Origin: an uncultured Clostridia bacterium
GTDB lineage: Bacteria > Bacillota > Clostridia > Oscillospirales > Oscillospiraceae
DNA length: 64,000 nucleotides
Assembly: GCA_937890525.1 (NCBI GenBank)
Contig: CALADI010000034.1
Span: 1-64,000, forward strand
Direction of reading: 5' to 3'
The notes beneath the pieces were generated by a model. The model ran no database searches. It saw only the letters and a program-made list of their open reading frames with translations, and had not been told where the DNA came from. Shown here piece after piece: positions 51,825-60,321 of this stretch (positions are counted from its first letter, which is position 1; the number at the start of each line of letters is the position of its first letter). Both the position numbers and the translations under genes were made by a program.

Positions 51825-53342
51825 TTACTTAGCCAGCTTCTTGAACTCGTCGAAGACGAACTGAACCTTCGGTCCGATGATGACCTGCACAGAGGTCTTG
51901 CCCGGGCGGATAACGCCGGCAGCACCGGAGGACTTGATCTTCTTCTCGTCAACCAGCAGGCGGTCCTTGACTTCCAGTCTCAGACGGGTGATGCAGTGGT
52001 CGATGGAAACAACATTCTCCTTGCCGCCCAGACCTTCCATGATGATCTCAGCCATAGCGGTGTAGTCGTTGTTGGCCAGCTCAATCTTCATCTCGCCGTC
52101 CTGATCGTCCTCACGGCCGGGGGTCTTCAGGTTGAACTTCTTGATGGCGAACAGGAACACCAGGTAGAACACCACGAAGGCGGCGATGCCCATGGGGATC
52201 AGCAGCCAGCTCTTGTTAGCAGCAGGCAGGAAGGAAGAGAAGATGGCGTCGGTCAGACCAGCGGAGAAGCAGAAGCCAGCGCGGTAGCCCAGAGCGACGG
52301 TGACAGCAGCGAAGATGGCGTACAGCAGAGCGTAAACCACATACAGGGGGAAGGCCAGGAACATGAAGGCGAACTCGAAGGGCTCGGTGACGCCGCACAG
52401 GAAAGCACAGACGGCAGCGGAACCAACGATACCGATGGTAGCCTTACGCTTGGTGGTCTTAGCGGTCTGGATCATAGCCAGAGCAGCGCCGGGGATACCG
52501 AACATCATGCAGGGGAAGAAGCCGGCCATGTACATACCGACGGACCAGTTAACGGGGTTGCCGTTAGCCATGACGCCGCCCTCAGTCAGAGCGCCCCAGT
52601 AAGCAGTCAGGTCGCCCATGCCGATGGTGTCGAACCAGAACACATTGTTCAGAGCGTGGTGCAGACCGGTGGGGATCAGCAGGCGGTTCAGGAAAGCGTA
52701 AATGCCAACGCCGAACACACCCATGTTCTTGATGCCGTTGCCGATGGCAACCAGCACACCGAAGACGACGGGCCAGACAAACAGCAGGATGGCAGCGACC
52801 ACGATGGAAACAACGCCGGTCACGATAGCGACGGAGCGCTTGCCACCGAAGAATGCCAGCACATCAGGCAGCTTGGTGTTCTTGAACTTGTTGTAGCAGG
52901 TGGCGCCGATGATGCCGCACAGGATGCCGATGAAGGGGTTCTCGATCTTGTCGAATGCGACCTTGTTGGCGGTGTTTGCCAGAGCGCCATCAGCCCACTC
53001 GAACATGTTGGGAGCGATGGTGCTCACAACGCCGGTGGACAGCAGGTTGGTGATCATCAGCCAGCTGACCAGACCAGCCAGACCGGCGGTGCCGTCGTTG
53101 TCGTTAGCCAGACCAACAGCAACACCCACTGCGAACAGCAGAGCCATGTTGTCGATCAGAGCGCCGCCAGCCTTGATCAGGAAGAAGCCGATCGTGTAAA
53201 GTGCACCAGTAGTAGGTGCATCGGGCACGCCCATAGCGCCGGGCGCCATAGCGTAACCCAGACCCATCAGAATACCGCAGATGGGCAGAATCGCAACGGG
53301 AAGGAACAGAGCCTTACCGAGCTTCTGAAGATGTCTCATCAT
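51825..53342 (-). CDS. PTS EIICB component, N-acetylglucosamine/glucose class
   Basis: This 505-residue sugar permease is phosphorylated by the EIIA encoded in the same operon. The EIIC domain has about 10 membrane segments with LIPTGLHHALNNVFWF and GFFPCMMFGIPGAALAMI, the latter closer to NagE than to PtsG. The EIIB domain is C-terminal with phosphocysteine 450 in SIDHCITRLRLE. There is no fused EIIA. AAGGAGGA precedes the ATG; the adjacent ATG at 53339 is also possible. GlcNAc or glucose is the likely sugar. Confidence 0.9.
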   Translation of the reverse strand: MMRHLQKLGKALFLPVAILPICGILMGLGYAMAPGAMGVPDAPTTGALYTIGFFLIKAGGALIDNMALLFAVGVAVGLANDNDGTAGLAGLVSWLMITNLLSTGVVSTIAPNMFEWADGALANTANKVAFDKIENPFIGILCGIIGATCYNKFKNTKLPDVLAFFGGKRSVAIVTGVVSIVVAAILLFVWPVVFGVLVAIGNGIKNMGVFGVGIYAFLNRLLIPTGLHHALNNVFWFDTIGMGDLTAYWGALTEGGVMANGNPVNWSVGMYMAGFFPCMMFGIPGAALAMIQTAKTTKRKATIGIVGSAAVCAFLCGVTEPFEFAFMFLAFPLYVVYALLYAIFAAVTVALGYRAGFCFSAGLTDAIFSSFLPAANKSWLLIPMGIAAFVVFYLVFLFAIKKFNLKTPGREDDQDGEMKIELANNDYTAMAEIIMEGLGGKENVVSIDHCITRLRLEVKDRLLVDEKKIKSSGAAGVIRPGKTSVQVIIGPKVQFVFDEFKKLAK

Positions 53343-53444
53343 TAGAATTATTCCTCCTTAATTCTCTTTGCCGTATATACAAGACTGCCGGCCCACAGCA
53401 GTCAGGTGGCCCAATTCAGGGGAGGGGAGCCGCAAGCTCCCGAA

Positions 53445-53471
53445 AGCAGGCGGACATTTCTGCCCGCCTGC
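53445..53471 (-). terminator. Intercistronic hairpin between ptsH and the EIICB gene
   Basis: GCAGGCGG and CCGCCTGC enclose a 10-base loop, with only TTT after it; a second small hairpin (GGGAGCTTGCGGCTCCC) follows. Partial termination or mRNA stabilisation is more likely than full termination. Confidence 0.5.
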
Positions 53472-53490
53472 AAGAATTCCGGTCACGGAA

Positions 53491-53748
53491 TTACAGGTTT
53501 GCCTCCAGGAAAGCCTTCAGCTCAGTGGCGGCCTTCTCTTCGTCGGCGCCGTCACAGGTGACGGTCAGTTCGTTGCCCTGCTTGGCAGCCAGACGCATGA
53601 CAGCCATCAGACGCTTGGCATCAGCCTTGCCGGTGGCAGTGGTCAGGGTGACAGCGCAGTCGTAGCCGGCAACAGCCTTCACCAGCATACCGGCGGGACG
53701 AGCGTGCAGGCCCAGAGGATCGTTGATCACATGAGTAAATTCTTTCAT
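53491..53748 (-). CDS. ptsH: Phosphocarrier protein HPr
   Basis: HPr passes phosphate from EI to sugar-specific EIIA. It has 85 residues; phospho-histidine His15 is in the normal context LGLHARPAG. The regulatory site Ser46 of Bacillota HPr (usually KSIMGVMSL) is replaced: the stretch reads AKRLMAVMRL with Arg46. HPr kinase could therefore not phosphorylate this protein there, and CcpA-type repression through it is not possible. It starts 3 bases after the EI stop. Confidence 0.95.
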   Translation of the reverse strand: MKEFTHVINDPLGLHARPAGMLVKAVAGYDCAVTLTTATGKADAKRLMAVMRLAAKQGNELTVTCDGADEEKAATELKAFLEANL

Positions 53749-53751
53749 AAT

Positions 53752-55365
53752 TTATACCTCGCTTTCGCAAACGCGTTTTCTGGTTTCCAGAACACGGCCG
53801 GGGGCCATGCTCAATTCGGTGTAGCCCATTTTCAAGAAAGTCTCGGTCAGCTTGGGGTCAGCGCCCAGCTCACCGCAGATGCCGGCCCAGATGCCGGCGT
53901 CATTGGCAGACTTGGCGATATGGGCAAGCAAAGACATGAGGGCGGGGTGGTAGGGGTCGTAGAACTCGCCCAGCTTGGCGTTCTGACGGTCCACCGCCAG
54001 GGTGTACTGGGTCAGATCGTTGGTGCCGACGCTGAAGAACGCGGCTTCCTGTGCCAGTTCGTGTGCCAGCACGGCAGCGGCGGGAGTCTCCACCATGACG
54101 CCGATGGGCACTTCCTTAGCGGGGATGCCCTCTGCGATCAGTTCCTCACGGATCTGGGCACACAGTGCCTTGGCCTTCTTCAGCTCCCACACAGAAGCCA
54201 CCATGGGGAACATGATGCTCAGATTGCCGTACACGCTGGCACGGTAGATGGAGCGAAGCTGGGGACGGAACACATCCTCACGGGTCAGGCAGATCCGCAG
54301 ACCGCGCAGACCCAGAGCGGGATTCTCCTCGTGATCCAGTCCCAGATAAGACACCTGCTTGTCAGCGCCGATGTCCAGCGTGCGGATCACAACGGGACGG
54401 TCACCCATGATCTCGGCGACCTGCTTATAGGCTTCAAACAGCTCGTCCTCAGTGGGCAGGGTGTCCCGACCCAGATAGAGGAATTCGCTTCTCATCAGAC
54501 CAACGCCTTCGGCGTCGGCGGCGACAGCAGCCTCGGCATCCTCCGGGCAGCCGATGTTGGCGCACAGCAGAACCTTCTTGCCGGACTTGGTGATGCTCTC
54601 TTTGCCACGGTAGGCTTCCAGAGCGGCACGGTCGGCGGCGGCTTCCGCCTGCTTCTGCTTCAGCATAGCCATGGTCTGCTCATCGGGATCGGCGTACCAT
54701 TTACCGGTAAAGCCGTCCACGGCCAGCACGGTGCAGTTCTCAGCGGTGTCCAGATCGATGTCGGACTGAACCAGAGAGGGGATGTTCAGGGTGCGGGCCA
54801 GAATGGCGGTATGGCTGGAGGAGGAACCCTCCTGCGTGATGAAGGCCAGGATCCGCTCACGGGGGAGCTGGATGGTCTCACTGGGAGCCAGATCCTGCGC
54901 CACCAGCAGGAAGCTGCCCTCGGGAAGCTGGAAGCCGGTGTTGCCGCAGAGAATGTCGTAGATACGGTGGGAAAGATCCCGGATGTCTGCGGAACGAGCC
55001 TTCATATACTCGTCGTCCAGAGCAGCGAATACCTGAGCGAACTCCTCGCCGCAGTCCAGAGCCGCAGTAGCGGCATCGGTGCCGTCGGCGATGGCGGCAG
55101 CCACAGCCTCCAGATAGTCCAGATCCTCCAGCATGAGCATCTGAACCTCGATGATGGCAGCCTTCTCCTCACCCAGTTCGGCAGCGGCTTTGTCGTAAAG
55201 CCCCTGAAGCTGCTGACGGGCAGTCTCCCGGGCGTCATCAAAGCGCTTCTGCTCGGCATCGGGGGTACCGCAGGCGACGGGCTGAACACGCTCGCTCTTA
55301 CGGTAAACAACGGCGGGGCCGATGGCCACACCGGAAAAAACGGGTAAACCTAAACCTTGCTTCAT
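53752..55365 (-). CDS. ptsI: PTS enzyme I
   Basis: Enzyme I transfers phosphate from PEP to HPr. The 537-residue protein is shorter than the usual 570-575. The phospho-histidine is His185 in GSSSSHTAILAR (usually GGxTSHSAIMAR). The C-terminal PEP-binding barrel has RSEFLYLGRDTLP, RTLDIGADK, MVETPAA and catalytic Cys in GICGELGADP. ATG 55365 has AGGTGG five bases upstream; a GTG three codons earlier overlaps that site. It lies 16 bases after the EIIA stop. Confidence 0.95.
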   Translation of the reverse strand: MKQGLGLPVFSGVAIGPAVVYRKSERVQPVACGTPDAEQKRFDDARETARQQLQGLYDKAAAELGEEKAAIIEVQMLMLEDLDYLEAVAAAIADGTDAATAALDCGEEFAQVFAALDDEYMKARSADIRDLSHRIYDILCGNTGFQLPEGSFLLVAQDLAPSETIQLPRERILAFITQEGSSSSHTAILARTLNIPSLVQSDIDLDTAENCTVLAVDGFTGKWYADPDEQTMAMLKQKQAEAAADRAALEAYRGKESITKSGKKVLLCANIGCPEDAEAAVAADAEGVGLMRSEFLYLGRDTLPTEDELFEAYKQVAEIMGDRPVVIRTLDIGADKQVSYLGLDHEENPALGLRGLRICLTREDVFRPQLRSIYRASVYGNLSIMFPMVASVWELKKAKALCAQIREELIAEGIPAKEVPIGVMVETPAAAVLAHELAQEAAFFSVGTNDLTQYTLAVDRQNAKLGEFYDPYHPALMSLLAHIAKSANDAGIWAGICGELGADPKLTETFLKMGYTELSMAPGRVLETRKRVCESEV

Positions 55366-55381
55366 ATGTGCCACCTGCCGC

Positions 55382-55867
55382 TTACTTTGCCAGCTCGATC
55401 ACGGGATCGGCGGTGGTGACGGTCTTGCCGGTCATGGTCTTGAAGGTGGAGAAATCCGCGCTGTTGCACACCAGCATGGGGGTGATGGTGTTGAAGCCCT
55501 CGGCCTCTACCGCAGCCATATCCACCTCGATGAGGAGCTGGCCCTTCTTGACCTTCTCGCCGTTCTGAGCGTGGATGGTGAAGTGCTTGCCCTCCAGAGA
55601 GACGGTCTCCAGACCCACATGGATCAGGATCTCAGCGCCGAACTCGGTGACCAGGCTGACAGCGTGACCGGTGGTGAACATCATATCCACGGTAGCGTCA
55701 CAAGGAGCGCAGACCTTGCCATCGGTGGGCTTGATGGCGATACCGTCACCCAGAATACCCTCGGAGAAGGTGGGATCAGGCACTTCCGATACGGGAACGG
55801 CCTGACCGGCGACGGGAGCGCACAGCTGATCTGCGGACTTTCCAAATAGTTTGTTAAAAAAACCCAT
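55382..55867 (-). CDS. crr: PTS EIIA, glucose family (Crr-like)
   Basis: This single-domain EIIA of 161 residues starts MGFFNKLFGK with a GAAAGAGGT site upstream. The phospho-histidine is His83 in ILIHVGLETVSLEG, with the supporting His68 in TTGHAV. It is the first gene of the operon EIIA-EI-HPr-EICB, which gives a complete phosphate chain for one sugar. The reading frame continues upstream without a ribosome site, so the short start is used. Confidence 0.95.
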   Translation of the reverse strand: MGFFNKLFGKSADQLCAPVAGQAVPVSEVPDPTFSEGILGDGIAIKPTDGKVCAPCDATVDMMFTTGHAVSLVTEFGAEILIHVGLETVSLEGKHFTIHAQNGEKVKKGQLLIEVDMAAVEAEGFNTITPMLVCNSADFSTFKTMTGKTVTTADPVIELAK

Positions 55868-56019
55868 GATTTTACCTCTTTCATCCAGAGCGGCACCGTC
55901 GATGGGATCGGGAAACAGCCGCCTGAGTTGTTGAGACTGTATGTGCCCCTCTTCTGTTGGGATTTGGAAAATCAAATCCTTATCGGAATTTGGGCGCACG
56001 GAATCTCTTTCGTGCTATT

Positions 56020-56060
56020 AGAATACCAATTATGCAACAAAAAGTCAACTCATTATGCAA
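56020..56060 (-). promoter_or_regulatory. Promoter of the PTS operon with two TTGCATAAT direct repeats
   Basis: TTGACT (56043-56048), 17 bases, TATTCT (56020-56025) on the minus strand. The word TTGCATAAT occurs twice, at 56029-56037 in the spacer and at 56052-56060 upstream of -35, 23 bases apart. The leader of about 145 nucleotides has a GCACG/CGTGC hairpin at its start; no RAT antiterminator site was recognised. Confidence 0.55.
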
Positions 56061-56265
56061 TCTGCAATCTCTTTTGGTAATTCTTCACAATGTTTGACGA
56101 TAATTGTAAAATTTTTTGCGAAATTTTTCGGATGTGAAAAAATTTGAAAAACCTAAGAAAAATTCAGGATTTGGAAGTACAATGACTGTGTGCTGGAATA
56201 AGAACGGATAATCGGGAAAAATATACCGATTTTCGGATAAATGAGGATCCCTTGGGAAAAAGGGA

Positions 56266-56295
56266 TTGCAGGCGGCCCAAGGGATGTGGTATGAT
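56266..56295 (+). promoter_or_regulatory. Promoter of the ArsC/Spx-like gene, flanked by an inverted repeat
   Basis: TTGCAG (56266-56271), 18 bases and an extended -10 TGGTATGAT (TATGAT 56290-56295). ATCCCTTGGG (56247-56256) and CCCAAGGGAT (56276-56285) form a perfect 10-base inverted repeat around the -35 box. Confidence 0.6.
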
Positions 56296-56320
56296 GGAGC
56301 AGGAAAGGAGGTGACCGCAT

Positions 56321-56671
56321 ATGCTGTTTTTGGCTTATCCGCCCTGCAGTACCTGCCAGAAGGCAAAGCAGTGGCTGGACGATCATGGCCTTGTCTATGA
56401 GCAGCGCAATATCAAGACCGACAATCCCACCTATGAGGAATTGGCGCAGTGGGTCAGCCGGAGCGGGCTGCCGGTGAAGCGGTTTTTCAACACCAGCGGA
56501 CTGGTCTACAAGTCCCTCGGGCTGAAGGACCGGCTGAGCACCATGACGCTGGAGGAGCAGTTGGAGCTGCTGGCAGGGGATGGGATGCTGGTCAAGCGTC
56601 CTATCGTTGTTCACGATGGCGTGATCCTCACCGGATTCCGGGAAAAGGAATGGGCAGAAAAACTGCTGTAA
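56321..56671 (+). CDS. ArsC/Spx/MgsR family thioredoxin-fold protein
   Basis: This 116-residue protein of the arsenate-reductase-related family has the redox pair Cys9-x-x-Cys12 (CSTC) near the N-terminus and RPIVVHDGVILTGFREKEW at the C-terminus. The CxxC and the length fit the Spx/MgsR/YffB group. True ArsC has one Cys in this loop and needs Arg residues elsewhere, and no ars genes are near, so arsenate reduction is uncertain. AAAGGAGG precedes the ATG. Confidence 0.88.
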   Translation: MLFLAYPPCSTCQKAKQWLDDHGLVYEQRNIKTDNPTYEELAQWVSRSGLPVKRFFNTSGLVYKSLGLKDRLSTMTLEEQLELLAGDGMLVKRPIVVHDGVILTGFREKEWAEKLL

Positions 56672-56677
56672 CAAGAA

Positions 56678-56704
56678 AGACCGGCTGCATCTTGCAGCCG
56701 GTCT
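56678..56704. terminator. Terminator hairpin after the ArsC/Spx-like gene
   Basis: A perfect 12-bp stem AGACCGGCTGCA with a 3-base loop; the T run after it is weak on the plus strand (GATTTG). Confidence 0.75.
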
Positions 56705-56744
56705 GATTTGTGTGGAGCGTCTGATCCGACGGTGGACGGCGGGA

Positions 56745-56906
56745 TCACTGAAACCGAAAGCCGGATTGAACGAGGATCCTAATGTTCGCGTGATAGTTAT
56801 CCTCGGAATGGAAATAGACCAAATCGAATCCGTTTTCCGGGTGAAAGGACACTACACAATGATCCCAGTTGACCCAAATCTGATAGCCGACAGCTTGCTC
56901 AGTCAT
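56745..56906 (-). CDS. Small protein of unknown function, 53 residues
   Basis: This short reading frame begins at ATG 56906 with AAGGAGGA seven bases upstream and a GGTATAAT promoter-like box at 56940-56945. The peptide runs MTEQAVGYQIWVNWDHCV to ILVQSGFRFQ; it is aromatic-rich, soluble and not recognised. The frame stays open up to 56984 but the ribosome site fixes the inner start. Size, signal and isolation make it a probable real gene. Confidence 0.6.
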   Translation of the reverse strand: MTEQAVGYQIWVNWDHCVVSFHPENGFDLVYFHSEDNYHANIRILVQSGFRFQ

Positions 56907-57051
56907 AGCAGCATCCTCCTTTTCCTTGGTGGTATTTTCATTATACCGCTGTGTGAGGAAAAAGGGAATGGCTTCGGCGTTCAATTAAGAATCTTTAAGA
57001 GTTTGCCGCAAAACAGCAGCGCCGCCGGAACATTCCGGCGGCGCTGAAAAC

Positions 57052-57762
57052 TTATTTCACGATGCGGATCACGCCCATGGGGGTCTGCTGATCGTCCTGT
57101 CCCAGAGGATTGTCCTTGAGGATCCGTACATACAGATCCTTGTCCATGCTGGGATCGCTGACGCCAAGGATCTGACCTTCCAGATCGTTGATATCTACCA
57201 CCATGGCACGGTGGCCGATCTTGGCGGCGATATCCTTTGCCACCTGATCGGGATGAAGGGGGCCAAGCACCACATACTGGTTGTAGGGGGGGATGGTGTT
57301 GTGGCAAGGGCCGTCGATGGAGCGTGCCTTGTAGCCTGCTACCTGATAGAACCAGCCCTTCTTGTGGAACAGTTTCTTGCCGATCACAGACACAAAGGCG
57401 GCAAAGAGGATCTTCAGCACGCCGCACTCCACCAGAGCGCACTCCATGGTCTCCGGCATGCCCAGACCGATGCCATGCTTGGTCTTGGTGACATGACCGC
57501 TGAGCCAGACTGCCAGTTTCCGGGGCTTGATGTCTTTCAGGGGGATGGCGCGGCCGGGCTGGGTACATGCCACACACTTTTCGGAAATAAACAGAATATC
57601 GTCGGGCTCGGTGAGGACGGGGGTGCCATACTGGTCGGCAACGGCGACGATGTCATCCTCCAGAGTGACCAGATGGGTGCGGATGGGCAGGCGCTGATAG
57701 GAAACACCGTCGATCACGGTGATGCCCTGCTTGCCCTCGTTGGGCTTTAATTCCTGAGCCAT
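57052..57762 (-). CDS. CofE-like (F420-0:gamma-glutamyl ligase family) protein
   Basis: This 236-residue protein resembles the CofE/FbiB N-domain family in its N-terminal RTHLVTLEDDIVAVADQY and DDILFISEKCVACTQ pattern, but is otherwise divergent. Coenzyme F420 is not known from most Clostridia and no other F420 gene is here, so the ligase activity should not be transferred; a related gamma-glutamylation or unknown role is possible. It is preceded by its own promoter. Identification is from pattern memory only. Confidence 0.6.
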   Translation of the reverse strand: MAQELKPNEGKQGITVIDGVSYQRLPIRTHLVTLEDDIVAVADQYGTPVLTEPDDILFISEKCVACTQPGRAIPLKDIKPRKLAVWLSGHVTKTKHGIGLGMPETMECALVECGVLKILFAAFVSVIGKKLFHKKGWFYQVAGYKARSIDGPCHNTIPPYNQYVVLGPLHPDQVAKDIAAKIGHRAMVVDINDLEGQILGVSDPSMDKDLYVRILKDNPLGQDDQQTPMGVIRIVK

Positions 57763-57818
57763 AAATCTTTCCTTCTTTCTGGTATAATATAGGGATCAAT
57801 GGGATTCTTTACGGGATA

Positions 57819-57846
57819 AGTATATCAAATATCAATGGAAAGTCAA
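57819..57846 (-). promoter_or_regulatory. Predicted promoter of the CofE-like gene
   Basis: TTGACT (57841-57846), 16 bases, TATACT (57819-57824) on the minus strand. Confidence 0.55.
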
Positions 57847-57955
57847 GTTTCACCACAGGATCCCCTGTATCCATCTTTCCCGTTTCCGGGAAAATGACCA
57901 CGATATTCAAAATGCAATTCCTGTAACTTCTGTATTATAGCATAGCTGTCAAGCA

Positions 57956-57998
57956 CAGCAGGCTCCTGCATCCGGAAATCGGGCGCAGGAGCCTGCCA
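57956..57998 (-). terminator. Hairpin after the DUF1576 gene
   Basis: GCAGGCTCCTGC and its complement enclose a 15-base loop, 8 bases after the stop. There is no T run, so it may be a weak terminator or an mRNA end stabiliser. Confidence 0.5.
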
Positions 57999-58005
57999 GA
58001 AATCG

Positions 58006-59340
58006 TTATTTGCGGGCTTCCAGCCGCTCCTGCTTGGTTTTGCAGAAACGCTCAAGCTGGGGCACCATCAGCACGCACACCAGCGCAGCGGTGAAGCCGC
58101 CGTTGTACAGGCAGAAGCCGCCGTGCAGAGACGGGATGCAGGTGACCATGCTGGCATGGAGCGCAGCGGCCAGCATACCGGCAAGAATGCCGTACCGCCC
58201 GGTGATGGGGGACAGACCGGTGGCGAAGCAGGCACCCACGGCGATGGGCTGGGCGTACACCATATTGGTAAATTCTCCGCCCAGAACGCCGGACAGCCAG
58301 CTGAAGCCCAGAGAGGTGAGCCAGTAGCTCAGCAGGATGGGCAGGACCGTCCGGGGATTGCTGCCGGAAGCGCAGCAGGCCACCACACAGAAGATGCAGC
58401 CGAAGGTGACGCTATTCATGGGAGCGCCGATGAGATTGTAGTACAGTACCATGCACAGACCCAGCATACCCATGTTCACCAGCAGAACTCCGGGACCATA
58501 ACTCTTGAGATAGTCGGCTTGGTAGTTGTCCGCCTTCAGAAGGGAGACATAGCCGGACAGACTGCCCTTCCAGAATACCATGCCGCACACGATGGCGCCG
58601 ATGAACACTACAAGGCAGAAGGTGTTGACGATCTGCGCCGAGGTGACCTGCAAGGTATCAGCGCCGGGAGCAGCAGGCAGGGCGACGCCGGGAGCCTTGA
58701 ACAGCACGGCTTGGAACATGAATGCGATCATGCCCAAGGGCAGGGCTGCGGAGTACAGGTCGAAGTCCTTATGTACCTTGGGGGAGTGGGCAAGACCGGC
58801 GGGCATACTGAAGCCAATCAAAATGCCTACCGCCAGCGCAAGGATCACGCCTGTGCCGGTGTATCCCACCACCTCAGCGTGGGGATAGCGCAGGAACAGG
58901 TCGGAGATCAGCGGGGCGGCGCCGGTGGAGAAGAGCATGGCATTGACCTGCGTGCCGGGAACTTCATGCTTTACCAGACAGTACACCAGCACACCCAGCA
59001 TGCTGGGCAGGATATTCACCAGATTGATGCCCCATGTAGTGAAGCCCATCAGCAGGACAAAAGCCAGAACGGACTTGCCGTTGACGCTGACCTTGGGCAG
59101 GAAAAACAGCCCTGTGCAGAAAGCGCCCACCAGAGCGCTGTTGAGGAAGGAGGCAGCATATCCACCCACGGCAAAATTGTTGGTACTGACCTTGGCGGGC
59201 TGGGACATGATCTGCCAAAGACCGGACAGCATGTTCCCCCGGTCAGGCATCAATACGGCCGCAGCAAGGAAGCACAGGGAAATGCAGCCGAACAGCAGTT
59301 TGATAAATTGTTGATCGCTGCGAAGTTTGTTCGAGTTCAT
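58006..59340 (-). CDS. DUF1576 family membrane protein
   Basis: This 444-residue integral membrane protein has about 11-12 hydrophobic segments, matching the DUF1576 family of Bacillota in length and in stretches such as LMGFTTWGINLVNILPSMLGV and the C-terminal HGGFCLYNGGFTAALV. Its transport function is unknown. TTGGAGGAA is the ribosome site, directly downstream of the folD terminator, so it depends on read-through or on a promoter I do not see. No link to the folate genes is evident beyond position. Confidence 0.75.
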   Translation of the reverse strand: MNSNKLRSDQQFIKLLFGCISLCFLAAAVLMPDRGNMLSGLWQIMSQPAKVSTNNFAVGGYAASFLNSALVGAFCTGLFFLPKVSVNGKSVLAFVLLMGFTTWGINLVNILPSMLGVLVYCLVKHEVPGTQVNAMLFSTGAAPLISDLFLRYPHAEVVGYTGTGVILALAVGILIGFSMPAGLAHSPKVHKDFDLYSAALPLGMIAFMFQAVLFKAPGVALPAAPGADTLQVTSAQIVNTFCLVVFIGAIVCGMVFWKGSLSGYVSLLKADNYQADYLKSYGPGVLLVNMGMLGLCMVLYYNLIGAPMNSVTFGCIFCVVACCASGSNPRTVLPILLSYWLTSLGFSWLSGVLGGEFTNMVYAQPIAVGACFATGLSPITGRYGILAGMLAAALHASMVTCIPSLHGGFCLYNGGFTAALVCVLMVPQLERFCKTKQERLEARK

Positions 59341-59359
59341 CTTGATTCCTCCAAAAGAA

Positions 59360-59400
59360 AATGGGCGTTCAGTAGAGTCGAGATCTGCTGAACGCCCATT
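59360..59400 (-). terminator. Terminator of the folate one-carbon genes
   Basis: A stem of about 17 bp starting AATGGGCGTTCAG, followed on the minus strand by TTTTCTTTT and at once by the ribosome site of the DUF1576 gene. Confidence 0.88.
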
Positions 59401-59412
59401 CTTGATTGTGGC

Positions 59413-60291
59413 TTAGACCTTTTCAGCAGCTTCCACGACATGCTTCATCAGCACGGAGGTGGTGACGCTGCCGACGCCGCCGGGAACGGGGGTGATGGCG
59501 TCAACAATGGGCTCCACTTCGTCAAACACGGCATCGCCGGCGATGGCACCCTTGCCGCCCTTGGCGTTGATCTTATTTTCGTCCCAGTTGATGGACACAT
59601 CGATCACCACCTGACCGGGGCGGACATAGTCCTTGGTCAGGCTGTTGAGAACGCCGGCGGAGGACACGATGATGTCGGCATTGCGGCAGATCTCAGCGGT
59701 GTTGGTGGTTCTGGTGTGGCAGACGGTGACGGTGGCATTCTTGCCCATGAGCATCATGGCGGCGGGCTTGCCTACCACAAGGCTGCGGCCGATCACAGCG
59801 GCAGACTTGCCCTTGCAGTCGATGCCGTAGTAGTCCAGGATCTCCATGCATGCGGCGGGGGTGCAGGGAGCGTAGCCCAGATCGTTCAGTCCCTCGAACA
59901 CACCGGCGTTGGACATATGGGTCATGCAGTCCACATCCTTTTTGGGATCCAGACGGTTGCAGATCTCGTTCTGGTCTGCCTTCAGATGCTTGGGCAGGGG
60001 GCGGAACATCAGTACGCCGTGAATGGTATTGTCAGCGTTGACGCGGTCGATGGTCTCCAGCACCAGTTCCTTGGATGCATCGGCGGGAAGCTCGAACTTC
60101 ACCACATTCACGCCCACCAGTTCGGCGCGCTTGGTGGCGCCCTTCTCGTAGGACAGGTCCGAAGGATCGGCGCCTACACGGATGATCCCGAGGGTGGGGG
60201 TCACGCCCTTTTCCCGCAGAGCGGCGGTGCGTTCCATCAGATTTGCATTCAGGGCATCGGTAACTTCCTTGCCCAGCAACAGCTTAGCCAT
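59413..60291 (-). CDS. folD: Methylene-THF dehydrogenase / methenyl-THF cyclohydrolase
   Basis: FolD interconverts 5,10-methylene-THF and 10-formyl-THF with NADP+ or NAD+. The 292-residue protein has the catalytic Lys region LSYEKGATKRAE, the family signature IHGVLMFRPLPKHL, and the Rossmann part KSAAVIGRSLVVGKPAAMMLMGKNATVTVCHTRT and ITPVPGGVGSVTT. AGGAGGA precedes the ATG. It lies downstream of fchA and fhs and completes the folate steps from formate to methylene-THF. Having both FolD and FchA gives two potential cyclohydrolases. Confidence 0.95.
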   Translation of the reverse strand: MAKLLLGKEVTDALNANLMERTAALREKGVTPTLGIIRVGADPSDLSYEKGATKRAELVGVNVVKFELPADASKELVLETIDRVNADNTIHGVLMFRPLPKHLKADQNEICNRLDPKKDVDCMTHMSNAGVFEGLNDLGYAPCTPAACMEILDYYGIDCKGKSAAVIGRSLVVGKPAAMMLMGKNATVTVCHTRTTNTAEICRNADIIVSSAGVLNSLTKDYVRPGQVVIDVSINWDENKINAKGGKGAIAGDAVFDEVEPIVDAITPVPGGVGSVTTSVLMKHVVEAAEKV

Positions 60292-60321
60292 GAGATAGTC
60301 CTCCTAAATTATGTATGTAGA

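Noticed and set aside
57843..58055. 70-codon minus-strand frame between the DUF1576 and CofE-like genes
   Set aside because: It overlaps the DUF1576 end, a hairpin and a promoter, and has no ribosome site.
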